Positions 1 to 7,698 of a stretch of DNA of 18,051 bases are shown piece after piece. Origin of the DNA: Acidimicrobiaceae bacterium. Its GTDB lineage: Bacteria; Actinomycetota; Acidimicrobiia; Acidimicrobiales; RAAP-2. A program made the position numbers and the translations under genes. Numbering within the stretch: the stretch's first letter is position 1; each line of letters begins with the position of its first letter. The notes below the pieces were generated by a model. That model saw only the letters and a list, made by a program, of their open reading frames with translations. It had not been told where the DNA came from and ran no database searches. The stretch spans positions 1 through 18,051 of the forward strand of contig JAUTXB010000216.1 of the NCBI GenBank assembly GCA_030838245.1, in the 5' to 3' direction.

Positions 1-2
1 CG

Positions 3-980
3 CGCGAGCTGATCACTTCCGACGGTTCCATCATCGGCGTGCGGGCCGAGCACGACGGGAACGACGTGTTCCTCGGAGCCCGAAAGGGGGTCGTGCTGGC
101 CTGTGGCGGGTTCGAGTGGAACCGGGCCATGGTCCGCGACCTCATCGGCTACGACGTGCAACCCCTCTCGCCCCCCAACAACGTAGGGGACGGCCTGGTC
201 ATGGCCACCGAAGCCGGAGCCGCATTGGCCAACCTGAACTCCTATTGGGGGACTCCGGCCATGTTCGATCCGGCCATCGTCGATCACGGTGAGCCGGTCC
301 CCCAGTTCGAGGGTGGCCGAGGCATGCCCGGGTCGATCATCGTCAACGGACACGGCCACCGCTTCGCCAACGAGGCGGTTCCTTACAACGACTTCCCCAA
401 GGCATTCGGCGTCTTCGACGCATCCCGGGCCGAGTTCCCCAACCAGGCTCCGGCATGGATGATCTTCGACCACCAGGCCAAAGAGACCACCCAGATCCTG
501 TCCATCACCCCCGGCCGGCCCGTGCCCGACTGGGTCCTACGAGCCGATACCATCGCCGAGCTGGCCGACCGCATCGGTGTCAACCGGGAAACACTCGATG
601 CCACCGTGTCCCGGTACAACATCAATGCCGAGAACGGCACCGATCCGGACTTCGATCGCCATCAATTCGGGTTGATGGCGGCAGCCCCCTTGCGACCGAT
701 CGGCGCGGCGCCGTACTACGCGCTGGCCGTCTTCCCCGGCACCCTGGGCACCAATGGTGGACCGCGGGTCACCGCCGATGCCCAGGTCGTATCGCGGGCG
801 GGGTCGCCGATCCCCGGGCTCTACGCCGTCGGCAACACGGCAGCCAACGTGTTTGGTTGGGCCTACCCATCGGGTGGGGCCACCATCGCCCACGGGGTCA
901 CCTTCGGATACCTGGCCGGTCGGCACGTCGCCGCCCAAACGGCCAGCCCGATCTTCGCTCCCGTCGGCGCCCAGCAATGA
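3..980 (+). CDS. FAD-dependent oxidoreductase (FAD_binding_2 / KstD-like), C-terminal part
   Basis: The reading frame is open from base 3, so the gene starts upstream of the window and only about 326 residues are seen. An internal GTG at 39 is not needed as a start. The visible part carries the VVLACGGFEWN block typical of the fumarate reductase/3-ketosteroid dehydrogenase flavoprotein superfamily, and near the end a FAD-contacting segment, GLYAVGNTAANVFGWAYPSG followed by GATIAHGVTFGYLAGRHVA. That matches the family's C-terminal pattern, including the Tyr-Pro-x-Gly-Gly run that in 3-ketosteroid dehydrogenases holds a catalytic tyrosine. The N-terminal dinucleotide-binding GxGxxG is outside the window. 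The stop overlaps the start of the patatin-like gene (ATGA), so the two are probably co-transcribed. The substrate is unknown: a steroid-like or other alicyclic ketone is a family-level guess. The superfamily assignment is firm, the specific reaction is not. Confidence 0.88.
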   Translation, partial: RELITSDGSIIGVRAEHDGNDVFLGARKGVVLACGGFEWNRAMVRDLIGYDVQPLSPPNNVGDGLVMATEAGAALANLNSYWGTPAMFDPAIVDHGEPVPQFEGGRGMPGSIIVNGHGHRFANEAVPYNDFPKAFGVFDASRAEFPNQAPAWMIFDHQAKETTQILSITPGRPVPDWVLRADTIAELADRIGVNRETLDATVSRYNINAENGTDPDFDRHQFGLMAAAPLRPIGAAPYYALAVFPGTLGTNGGPRVTADAQVVSRAGSPIPGLYAVGNTAANVFGWAYPSGGATIAHGVTFGYLAGRHVAAQTASPIFAPVGAQQ

Positions 981-1819
981 CCACGCGGGCGCTGGTGCTC
1001 GGTGGTGGCGGGGTGGCTGGGATCGCCTGGGAGACAGGAGTGCTGGCCGGGCTGGCCGACGGCGGTGTCGACGCCACCGGAGCCGATCTGGTCATCGGCA
1101 CGTCGGCCGGATCGACGGTGGCCGCCCAGATCACCAGCCACCTGTCGCTCGAGGACTTGTTCGCTCGCCTGGTCGACCCGGCCCAAAGCTCGAGCGAACT
1201 GAAGGCGCCGTCCAGTCTGGCCGGTCTGGAACAATTCTTCGTCGAAGCGGTAGCCGCCACATCCGGCGTGCTCGAGCTCCGGGTGGCCCTCGGCGCCATG
1301 GCCCTCAAAACCGACTGCGTGCCCGAAGTGGCGCGGCTGGCTGTCATAGCCGGACGACTTCCGCGCCACGTCTGGCCCGGCCGGCCGATGCGCATCGTCG
1401 CCGTCGACGCACTCACCGGCGAGGAGCGGATCTTCGATGAGCAGGGGGATGTCTCCTTGGTCGACGCGGTGGCCGCCAGCTCTGCCGTACCTGGCGTGTG
1501 GCCACCGGTCTCCATCGAGGGACGTCGTTACATTGACGGCGGTTTTCGTTCGGTGCTCAACGCAGACTTGGCCGTCGGCCACGACTCGGTGCTGATCCTC
1601 GCCCCCATCGACGAACAACTACCCGTAAGCGAGAGCGTCTCCGCCGGGATGAGACGGCTCGAAGACGAGGCTCGGATCCAGTTCATTCAGCCGGACGAGG
1701 CCTCCATCGCCGCCTTCGGGCCCGACCTTCTCGACCCAGCCATCAGGGAGCCATCGGCACGGGCCGGGCGCAGCCAGGGCCTCGCCGTTGCTGCTTCCGT
1801 CCAGTCCCTCTGGGGGTAG
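977..1819 (+). CDS. Patatin-like phospholipase family protein
   Basis: A 280-residue protein with the complete patatin catalytic signature: the glycine-rich oxyanion loop GGGGVAG near residues 9-15, the nucleophile elbow GTSAG at 41-45 (Ser43), and the DGG motif at 187-189 with catalytic Asp187 following RRYI. Patatins use this Ser-Asp dyad to hydrolyse acyl esters of lipids or related esters. No signal peptide or membrane segment is visible, so it should act in the cytoplasm or at the membrane face. The ATG at 977 overlaps the preceding stop in an ATGA junction and has no clear Shine-Dalgarno site, which suggests translational coupling to the flavoprotein gene. Length fits single-domain bacterial members. 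The physiological ester is unknown; in this setting it may process a lipid-like or lactone substrate, which is inference only. Confidence 0.92.
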   Translation: MTTRALVLGGGGVAGIAWETGVLAGLADGGVDATGADLVIGTSAGSTVAAQITSHLSLEDLFARLVDPAQSSSELKAPSSLAGLEQFFVEAVAATSGVLELRVALGAMALKTDCVPEVARLAVIAGRLPRHVWPGRPMRIVAVDALTGEERIFDEQGDVSLVDAVAASSAVPGVWPPVSIEGRRYIDGGFRSVLNADLAVGHDSVLILAPIDEQLPVSESVSAGMRRLEDEARIQFIQPDEASIAAFGPDLLDPAIREPSARAGRSQGLAVAASVQSLWG

Positions 1820-1823
1820 TGGC

Positions 1824-1837
1824 GGGTCGAACGACCC
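1824..1837. terminator. Candidate bidirectional terminator hairpin
   Basis: The 26-bp gap between the convergent patatin and alcohol dehydrogenase genes holds the inverted repeat GGGTCG-AA-CGACCC, which can fold as a 5-bp GC-rich stem with a four-base loop on either strand. There is no T-tract, so it is only a possible weak terminator. Its position exactly between two convergent stops is the main support. Confidence 0.35.
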
Positions 1838-1845
1838 CGTCGTGG

Positions 1846-2922
1846 TCAGCCGGCGACGTCCGAGATGGCCAGCACCGTACGGGCGATGGTACTGGTCGCC
1901 ATGTCGTCGAAGGCACGTTCGATGTCGTCGATCGGATAGACGTTGGTGACCATCTCATCGAGCTTCATCAGCCCCGCCTTGTACAGCTTGATGTAGGTGG
2001 GAATGTCATGGTGCGGTTGCGCCGAACCGTAGCGACAGCCCATGACGTTCTTGTCCAACCAGAGGTCACGCGACAAGAACGAGACCTCGGCATCCATCGG
2101 CGTGGTCCCGACCAGCACACAGCTCCCGCCCCCGGCCAGAGCCTCGATCGCCACCCGGCTCAGGTCGGACCGACCCACACATTCGAATGAGGAATCGACG
2201 CCGTCGGGACAGATCTGGCGGATGGCATCGCCGCTGTCCTTGCCATCGATCCCGATGAAATGGGTGGCACCGAACTGACGGGCCAGTGCCTCTTTGTCCG
2301 GGTTCACGTCGACGGCGACGATGGTGGTGGCTCCGGCGATCCGACTGCCCTGGATGGCGTTAAGCCCGATGCCGCCGACACCGAGCACCACCGCGCTCGA
2401 CCCACGTTCGACCTTGGCCCGGCTCAAGGCGGCGCCGGCGCCGGTCAGGACGGCACACCCGAGGAGCGAGGCCACCCGCAACGGTACGTCGTCGTCAATG
2501 CGGACCGCCTGGTTCTCGTGGACCACGGTGTACTCGCTGAATACCCCGGCCTTGGCGAACGTGTATGCCGGTTCACCCTTGTAGGTGAACGGTTGCGAGA
2601 GGCCGCCGAGCGAGGATCGGCAATGAGTCGGCCGCCCCCGATCGCACTGGTCGCAGGCCCCGCAGTAGCTCAGGGTATGGAGCACAACATGGTCGCCCAC
2701 CGCCACCTTGGTCACCGCTGAGCCGACCGCCTCCACCACGCCGGCGCCCTCGTGTCCGAGCACGACAGGAGGCGGAAAGGCGATGGTGCCGTTCACCACG
2801 CTGTAGTCGCTGTGGCAGACGCCGGCGTAAGCGATGTGCACCAGCACCTCGCTGGGCTCGGGCCGGCGAACCTCCAGATCGTCGGTGACGTCGATGAACC
2901 CGTTCCAGACGATGCCCTTCAT
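1846..2922 (-). CDS. Zinc-dependent alcohol dehydrogenase (MDR family, class III-like)
   Basis: A full-length 358-residue medium-chain dehydrogenase. The likely catalytic zinc ligands are Cys36 (AGVCHSDY), His57 (GHEGAG) and Cys156 (LLGC). The structural-zinc lobe has all four cysteines, Cys87, Cys90, Cys93 and Cys101 (CGACDQC...C). The Rossmann motif GVGGIGL is at 181-187, followed by an acidic residue in VAVDVNP near 205, which favours NAD over NADP. It resembles the actinobacterial 'Zn-dependent alcohol dehydrogenase' group that oxidises alcohols to aldehydes. The start is fixed by a GAGGAG ribosome site six bases before the ATG at 2922. It is followed by a 54-bp gap after the luciferase-like gene on the same strand, so the two may share a transcript. 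The substrate alcohol is not predictable. Confidence 0.94.
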   Translation of the reverse strand: MKGIVWNGFIDVTDDLEVRRPEPSEVLVHIAYAGVCHSDYSVVNGTIAFPPPVVLGHEGAGVVEAVGSAVTKVAVGDHVVLHTLSYCGACDQCDRGRPTHCRSSLGGLSQPFTYKGEPAYTFAKAGVFSEYTVVHENQAVRIDDDVPLRVASLLGCAVLTGAGAALSRAKVERGSSAVVLGVGGIGLNAIQGSRIAGATTIVAVDVNPDKEALARQFGATHFIGIDGKDSGDAIRQICPDGVDSSFECVGRSDLSRVAIEALAGGGSCVLVGTTPMDAEVSFLSRDLWLDKNVMGCRYGSAQPHHDIPTYIKLYKAGLMKLDEMVTNVYPIDDIERAFDDMATSTIARTVLAISDVAG

Positions 2923-2976
2923 GGTTGGCTCCTCACTGACGTCGTACCGACTGACGGTACTGGCCGGACTATTGAA

Positions 2977-4116
2977 TCAGCCCACCGGCTCGGGCGAGAG
3001 CTCGTGGAGGGCGGGCAGAACCTCCTTGGCGATCAGCCGCATCGTCTTCTCGCCGGCGTCGGCGGGCATGCCGCCGTAGCGGGGGTGGAGGATGATCTCG
3101 TCGCAGTTGGTCCGGCCCATGAGCTTCTTGATGCGCTCGATGCACTGGTCGGGCGTGCCCCACATGTGGTCCCCGATCAGGTAGTTGGATTCTTCGATCG
3201 ACTGGGACTCGCGCACTCTGGCCGCCCGCTCGGCGTAATGCGAGTAGCTGGCCAGGTTGTCGAAGTGGGTGCCGAAGAACTCGTAGTGCCGGTAGGCAGA
3301 CTCTACGTAGCTGGTTAGGTACCGCTCGGCGTACTCCTTGGCCTCCGCCTCGGTCTCGGCGCAGTAGGCCCATACCACGATGGTCGGAGACGAGGGTCCG
3401 AAGCCGTGTTCAGCTCGGATGGTCGAGTACTCCTCGAGCTCGGCCCCGTACTCCTCCATCGGCTTTTGGGGGATGACGAAGGCCTTGAGGCCGTTGGCCG
3501 CGGCGATGGCCACCGACGCCGGGCTCCCCCACGCGCAGGCCATGTTGTCGATGATCTTCTGGCCGTTGCGGCACCGCGGACGCATCTCGGTCTCGGGGAT
3601 GGTGAAGATCTCCCCGTCATAGGAGAACCGGTCGGAGGTGAGGGCCAGCTTCATGATGTCGAGCACCTCTTGGAAGCGCGGTCGGGACTCTTCCATGTCG
3701 ATGCCCAATGACCCGTACTCCCGCCGTCCGATGCCTCGGCCGACACCCAGCTTCAGGGAACGGTCCTCCCCCATCACCTCTTGGAGGAACGCCACCTGCT
3801 CGGCCAGGCGCACGGGCTGGTGCCAGGGAAGCACGGTGACCATGGTGCCGAGGTCGATCCGCGAGGTACGACCGGCCATGTAGGTCAGGAACTGGAGCGG
3901 GTTCGGCGCCATCTGGTACGGCGTGACGTGGTGCTCGACCGACCAGAGGCTGTCGTACCCGAGCTCCTCGGTGAGGTCGGCGATGGCCAGCTCCTCTTGG
4001 AGGATGTCCCAATCGGGCGTGGCCGGGGCCGGGGGGACGTCCTCGTGGCGCTCGGAGGCCTCGAATCGATCCCAGTCATCGGTATTCGAAAAGTGCATAC
4101 CGATTCCAACACGCAT
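2977..4116 (-). CDS. LLM class flavin-dependent oxidoreductase (luciferase-like monooxygenase)
   Basis: A 379-residue bacterial-luciferase-like protein. The family's EHH motif is at 61-63 (SVEHHVTPY), after an amphipathic segment (LTEELGYDSLW). It is followed by the beta-strand block GRTSRIDLGTMVTVLPWHQP (81-100) and GVGRGIGRREY (124-134), which line the flavin pocket of the TIM barrel. The family uses reduced FMN (some members F420) to oxygenate or dehydrogenate small organic molecules. A GGGAG site five bases from the ATG supports this start. An insertion-like N-terminal stretch (about residues 11-36, rich in Asp, Pro and Ala) precedes the first barrel helix. The gene lies just upstream of the zinc alcohol dehydrogenase on the same strand, which makes a joint oxidation pathway plausible. 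FMN versus F420 use cannot be settled by eye. Confidence 0.93.
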   Translation of the reverse strand: MRVGIGMHFSNTDDWDRFEASERHEDVPPAPATPDWDILQEELAIADLTEELGYDSLWSVEHHVTPYQMAPNPLQFLTYMAGRTSRIDLGTMVTVLPWHQPVRLAEQVAFLQEVMGEDRSLKLGVGRGIGRREYGSLGIDMEESRPRFQEVLDIMKLALTSDRFSYDGEIFTIPETEMRPRCRNGQKIIDNMACAWGSPASVAIAAANGLKAFVIPQKPMEEYGAELEEYSTIRAEHGFGPSSPTIVVWAYCAETEAEAKEYAERYLTSYVESAYRHYEFFGTHFDNLASYSHYAERAARVRESQSIEESNYLIGDHMWGTPDQCIERIKKLMGRTNCDEIILHPRYGGMPADAGEKTMRLIAKEVLPALHELSPEPVG

Positions 4117-4284
4117 GGCAACTCCCAGTGGTTCTCGACGATGTTCGGTGGCGGCCTGAAGAGCCGGTTGTCAGGTTATCCCTAGTTGGTGGCCACGATT
4201 TCGGCAATTCGGGCATGAATTATGCGGTCCTGCCCCGGTCGAGCCAAGGTGACTTTCATGACTCGAAGGGCATCATCAGGCCGA
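4117..4284. other. Non-coding gap between hydrolase and luciferase-like genes
   Basis: A 168-bp stretch with no convincing gene. It is more AT-rich in its middle (about 4180-4225) and includes a small near-palindrome, GCATGAATTATGC, at 4213-4225. It most likely holds the 3' end of the hydrolase transcript and a promoter for the luciferase-like gene, but I could not pick -35/-10 elements with confidence. Confidence 0.4.
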
Positions 4285-5148
4285 TCAAAGGTGCGTGAGG
4301 AACCAGTCCCGCGCCGCCAGACTGGTCGCCTCGAAGGCCTCGCTGTAGACGGCGTAATGATCGCCATCCACGGTGACCAGCTTTTTGGGCTCGAGCGCCC
4401 GGTTGTAGGCGGCCAGCGCGTCGACCGATGGGGTCATGGTGTCCCCGGTGGGGATGATCATCAGCAGCGGGGTCGGGCTGATGCGCTCGATGAAGGCGGC
4501 CGGCTCGTACTCGGCATAGAGCTCCCACGACCGAAGGGTGATCTCGTTCCTCCAGTTCTCCACGTACTCCGGCGGGAGCGACCGGATGAACCGTACCGAG
4601 TCGCTGTCCTCGGCGAACGCCTGCACCAGGGCCGGTGCCTCCCCACGGTGGCGGGCCAGCCGGTCCTCAGCAAAGCGTCGGTACAGGTCCACCACCCCCG
4701 CGGGTGAATTGCGGGCAATGGTGTTGTCGTGGCCGCTGATGGTCATGGCCTGGGAGACAACGCACTTGACCCGCCGGTCGGAGGCGGCCACGGCCAGCAC
4801 GTGGCCGCCCGAGTAGCTGGTCCCCCAGATGCCGATACGTTCGACATCCACATCGGGATGCCCGGCCAGGAAGGTGATGGCATCCTTGTAGCCACGCTGT
4901 TGCTTGATGGGATCGAGCTCCTGGCGGGGCAGCCCGTCACTGGTCCCGCAGTTGATGTGGTCGTAGTTCAGCACCACGAAACCGGCGTCGGCAAAGACCT
5001 GGGGGTAGTTGTGGTGGAGGAACACCTCCTTCACCCCGCCGAATCCCCCCGCTACTGCGATGGCCGGACGGGGCCCCTCGCCGTCGGGGATGTACAGCCA
5101 GCCCCGGAGGGTGGCCCCTTCGGATACGAACTCGACGTCTTGTGGCAC
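4285..5148 (-). CDS. Alpha/beta hydrolase (dienelactone hydrolase / X-Pro peptidase-like fold)
   Basis: A 287-residue serine hydrolase. The nucleophile elbow is WGTSYSGGH, with Ser111 the likely nucleophile. An acid is offered by the TGDTMTPS segment (Asp236) and the base by DGDHYAVYSEAF (His264), spaced as in the alpha/beta-hydrolase fold. GGFGGVKE near residues 34-41 supplies the oxyanion loop. It resembles the alpha/beta hydrolases related to dienelactone hydrolase and fungal polyketide transferases, which cleave esters, lactones or C-C bonds of acyl ketones. The start is a GTG at 5148 with an AGGGA site about five bases upstream. No signal peptide is present. It heads the minus strand of a divergent pair with the NTF2-like gene at 5243 and is separated from the luciferase-like gene by 168 bp, so it may have its own transcript. 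The substrate is unknown. Confidence 0.9.
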   Translation of the reverse strand: MPQDVEFVSEGATLRGWLYIPDGEGPRPAIAVAGGFGGVKEVFLHHNYPQVFADAGFVVLNYDHINCGTSDGLPRQELDPIKQQRGYKDAITFLAGHPDVDVERIGIWGTSYSGGHVLAVAASDRRVKCVVSQAMTISGHDNTIARNSPAGVVDLYRRFAEDRLARHRGEAPALVQAFAEDSDSVRFIRSLPPEYVENWRNEITLRSWELYAEYEPAAFIERISPTPLLMIIPTGDTMTPSVDALAAYNRALEPKKLVTVDGDHYAVYSEAFEATSLAARDWFLTHL

Positions 5149-5185
5149 TGGGTTCCCTTCGGTGATCGGATTGGGCTCGGGAGCG

Positions 5186-5206
5186 GCGTAGGCCTCTGGG
5201 CTACGC
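5186..5206. promoter_or_regulatory. Candidate operator: 21-bp dyad in divergent promoter region
   Basis: An imperfect inverted repeat, GCGTAGgCCtctGGgCTACGC, pairs 8 of 9 positions around a three-base centre. It lies at the middle of the 94-bp region between the divergent hydrolase (start 5148) and NTF2-like gene (start 5243): the centre is about 47-48 bases from each start codon. This size and symmetry suit a dimeric regulator controlling both genes. A dyad of this quality can also arise by chance in a GC-rich window, so position is the stronger argument. Confidence 0.4.
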
Positions 5207-5242
5207 GATCATGGCTCGGGCGACCAACGGGAGGACGATGGC

Positions 5243-5662
5243 ATGGAACCATGGGAAACGGCGGCACGCGAGGAGATCCGCGAGCTCGTCGCCCGCTACA
5301 CGCACTTCGGCGATGGCGGGAGGATCGACGACCTGGTCGCCCTCTTCGAGCCCGACGCCATCTTCGAGGCTGACACCGAGCCCGAGCCCCTCCAGGGCCG
5401 GGCGGCCATCGCCGGATTCCTCGGCGGATTGGCCACCGACCACGGGGGCGAGCAGGGCCAGACCTACATGCGCCACAACGTGTCCAACCTCACCATCGAT
5501 GTCGAGAGCCCGACGGCAGCCACGGGTGCGGCCTACTGGTTCGTGATCAGCAACAACGGCTTGTGGCGGTGGGGCCGGTACCGCGACACCTACCGGCGGG
5601 AGGACAACGGCCCGTGGCTCTTCGCCCGTCGGCGGGTGCGCGCCGACTCTCAGAACGGCTGA
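5243..5662 (+). CDS. SnoaL-like / nuclear transport factor 2 family protein
   Basis: A 139-residue protein with the NTF2-like cone-fold pattern: an N-terminal helix (AAREEIRELVARYTHFGD), then DDLVALFEPDAIFEAD, a second helix around LQGRAAIAGFLGGLA, and strands such as MRHNVSNLTIDV, GAAYWFVIS and WRWGRYRDTY. Members act as small isomerases, dehydratases, cyclases or ring-hydroxylase partners, with little sequence conservation, so no reaction is assigned. The ATG at 5243 is preceded by GGGAGG at good spacing (about eight bases), which fixes the start over an out-of-frame ATG at 5238. It is transcribed divergently from the alpha/beta hydrolase and converges with a second NTF2-like gene 41 bp downstream. 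Confidence 0.82.
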   Translation: MEPWETAAREEIRELVARYTHFGDGGRIDDLVALFEPDAIFEADTEPEPLQGRAAIAGFLGGLATDHGGEQGQTYMRHNVSNLTIDVESPTAATGAAYWFVISNNGLWRWGRYRDTYRREDNGPWLFARRRVRADSQNG

Positions 5663-5703
5663 TCGCCGCCGAGGACGCATGCCGAGAACTTCCACGTCGC
5701 CAT

Positions 5704-6117
5704 CTACCCCACGGTCGCAACCCGCCCGGTGAACCGCCAGCCTTCGGAGGTACGGCGGAATTCGTCGGCATAGGAGCCGATCACCGAGAGGGTGGGTGAT
5801 GTGGTCGTCTGCGAGAAGTACTGCCACGACGATCGGGCACTGGCGCGATCGTCCTCGACCGACACCGACAGCATGGAGACCAGATGTCGGGTGTTGGCCC
5901 CAGGCCCGGTGAGGCCACCGGCGCGCCGTTCGCGGGCCGACGCGATGACCTTGTCTCGGCCCACCACCGCGTCACCTCCTGGCATCTGCCAGCTGGTGTC
6001 GGCGGCCATGAGATCGGCATAGTCCTCCACGTCGCCTTCGTCGGTCACCCTCGCCATTCGTACGATGAGCTCGCCGATCTCGGCCACGTCCACGAGCTGT
6101 CTCATGCTCGGCTCCAC
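5704..6117 (-). CDS. Second NTF2-like (SnoaL-like) protein, last gene of the liv operon
   Basis: A 137-residue small protein with an NTF2-like layout: a first helix (VDVAEIGELIVRMARVTDEG), DVEDYADLMAADTSWQMPGG as the usual 'acidic, hydrophobic, then strand' block, then VVGRDKVIASARERRAG and later strands (ASARSSWQYFSQ, SVIGSYADEFRRT, WRFTGRVATV). I chose the GTG at 6117 because an AAAGGGG site sits six bases before it; the ATG four codons further in (6105) has no matching site. The much longer open frame on this strand reaches into livF and its N-terminal part is low-complexity read-through, so it was rejected. The gene begins 13 bp after the livF stop and is probably the last gene of the transport operon. 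The function is unknown. Confidence 0.78.
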   Translation of the reverse strand: MEPSMRQLVDVAEIGELIVRMARVTDEGDVEDYADLMAADTSWQMPGGDAVVGRDKVIASARERRAGGLTGPGANTRHLVSMLSVSVEDDRASARSSWQYFSQTTTSPTLSVIGSYADEFRRTSEGWRFTGRVATVG

Positions 6118-6130
6118 CAACGGCCCCTTT

Positions 6131-6895
6131 CTAATTCGTGCCGGCCGACGATGATTGATCGGCGTCGGCGTTGTCGTGCCCTTGATACAGGTTCTCCAAT
6201 TGCTCGATGCTCGTCTCCGATGCCGTACCTCGGTACACCGACACTCCTCTGGACAGAACAAGCAGGATGTCGGCGATCCCGTATGCTCGCTCGAGATATT
6301 GCTCGATGAGCACGAAAGTCGTGCGCCCCTTGAACTCACTCAATGTTCGAAAGAGACTCTCGACGATCGCCGGGGCCAGGCCATGGGACAACTCATCGAT
6401 GATGGCGAACGGCGGTTGGGTGATGAGGATGCGGGCCAGCGACAGCATCTGCTGCTCGCCGCCCGACAACATTCCCGCTCTGGTGTTGCGACGAGCTCCG
6501 AGGAACTCGAAGTAAGCAGCCGCCTTCTCAATCGTCTCCGCCTTCCCTCGCCGAGAGATCCCTTTTGTGCCCAAGCACAGATTCTCCGAGACGGTGAGAG
6601 AGGGGAAGACAGCGCCGCCCTCGGGTATGTACGCGACGCCCCGCCGAGCCCGCCGGTAGAGCGGCTCGGTCCCCACGTCCACGTCGTCGAGAAAAACGGT
6701 GTCGGCGGCGACGGGTAGTGCGCCAGCCACTGCGGCGCCAAAGGTGGACTTTCCCGCACCGTTCGGACCGAGCACGCAACAGACCTGGCCGGGCTGTATC
6801 GAGACATCAATGCCGTGCAGAGCGGCGAGCGCGCCATAAGAGTAGGAGAGGTCGCGGATGGCGATGCTGCCGTGGCGCTCCGGGGTGGTCATCAT
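6131..6895 (-). CDS. livF: HAAT-family ABC transporter ATP-binding protein (LivF-like)
   Basis: A 254-residue ATPase with Walker A GPNGAGKST (43-51), the LivF-typical segment YIPEGGAVFPSLTVSENL (from residue 89), the signature LSGGEQQ (143-149), Walker B FAIIDE (163-168) and the switch region FVLIEQ, where LivF proteins have Gln in place of the common His. It should power import of a small organic solute together with LivG and the fused permease, on the cytoplasmic membrane. Its ATG at 6895 overlaps the livG stop by one base, with GAGG seven bases upstream. Two adjacent ATG codons (6895 and 6892) are possible starts. The C-terminal tail is Asp/Ser-rich and variable. The cargo cannot be read from the ATPase. 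Confidence 0.95.
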   Translation of the reverse strand: MMTTPERHGSIAIRDLSYSYGALAALHGIDVSIQPGQVCCVLGPNGAGKSTFGAAVAGALPVAADTVFLDDVDVGTEPLYRRARRGVAYIPEGGAVFPSLTVSENLCLGTKGISRRGKAETIEKAAAYFEFLGARRNTRAGMLSGGEQQMLSLARILITQPPFAIIDELSHGLAPAIVESLFRTLSEFKGRTTFVLIEQYLERAYGIADILLVLSRGVSVYRGTASETSIEQLENLYQGHDNADADQSSSAGTN

Positions 6896-7698
6896 CAGAC
6901 GGCCTCTTCGAGCCCGAAGTACGCCCGCCGGACGTTGGCGTCCTGGAGAACGCCCTGCGTCGGACCATCGGCGATCACCTGGCCGAAATCGAGCACGACC
7001 AAGCGATCGGCGAGGCGGGAGACAATGCCGACATCGTGCTCCACCAGGACGATTCCCGGGCCAGACGTCGCTCTGAGCTCCAAGAGCAGATCAGCCAAGT
7101 CATCTCGCTCCGTAGCCCCCAAACCGGAGAACGGCTCATCGAGCAGCAACACAACCGGTCGGGTAGCCAGGGCCATGGCCAGCTCGACCAGTCGAGCTTG
7201 ACCGAGCGGCAACGACCCGACGTCGGCCCCTGCCAATCTGGCTATTCCTACTTGACGGAGAAAGGTGGTCCCCTCCAGGTCGCCGGTACCGCTCTCGGGT
7301 ACCCCGGACTTACCTCGAATTTTCCAGAGACCTCGGGACGCTTCCAGGGCGAGCTGCACGTGCTCACCGACGGTCAGATCGGAAAAGAGGGTGACCCGTT
7401 GAAAGGTCCGAGCCAGCCCGAGGCTCGCCCGCTTGTGCACCGATGAGCGCGTGCTCTCTCGACCGCCCACGATCACCCGCCCCTTGCTCGGCCGGAGCAA
7501 GCCCGACATCACGTTCAACAGCGTGGTCTTTCCTGCGCCGTTGGGGCCGATGACACCGACAATCTCGCCGGCGCCTACCCGAATACTCACCTCGCTCAGG
7601 GCCTTGAGGCCACCAAAGTGCATGGACACCCCATCCACATCCAAGACGAGAGGCTCATCACCGGTGGGTATGCCCCCAGCCGTCATTGCCGCCGTCAT
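6895..7698 (-). CDS. livG: HAAT-family ABC transporter ATP-binding protein (LivG-like)
   Basis: A 267-residue ATPase with Walker A GPNGAGKTT (51-59), the Q-loop ARTFQ (to residue 100), a LivG-type signature LPLGQARLVELA (from 163), Walker B VVLLLDE (182-188) and switch His221 (LVEHD). It pairs with LivF as a heterodimeric motor. The start overlaps the permease stop by four bases (ATGA), so translation is coupled. A second ATG lies four codons downstream, but the GGTGA element fits the first better. Compared with usual LivG, the arm region after the Q-loop (about residues 116-143) is short and rich in Gly and Ser. The conserved order permease, livG, livF supports the call. Confidence 0.95.
   Translation of the reverse strand: MTAAMTAGGIPTGDEPLVLDVDGVSMHFGGLKALSEVSIRVGAGEIVGVIGPNGAGKTTLLNVMSGLLRPSKGRVIVGGRESTRSSVHKRASLGLARTFQRVTLFSDLTVGEHVQLALEASRGLWKIRGKSGVPESGTGDLEGTTFLRQVGIARLAGADVGSLPLGQARLVELAMALATRPVVLLLDEPFSGLGATERDDLADLLLELRATSGPGIVLVEHDVGIVSRLADRLVVLDFGQVIADGPTQGVLQDANVRRAYFGLEEAV

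Noticed and set aside
455..976. Long plus-strand frame running from within the flavoprotein gene into the patatin gene.
   Set aside because: Before 977 it reads as Arg/Pro-rich shadow of the flavoprotein; the patatin motif begins exactly at ATG 977.
4182..4367. Small minus-strand frame of 61 codons in and beyond the hydrolase 3' end.
   Set aside because: Overlaps the hydrolase coding end, has no ribosome site and is basic, low-complexity sequence typical of shadows.
6118..6339. N-terminal extension of the second NTF2-like protein into livF.
   Set aside because: It overlaps livF in another frame; the GTG at 6117 has a well-placed AAAGGGG site and gives a normal family length.
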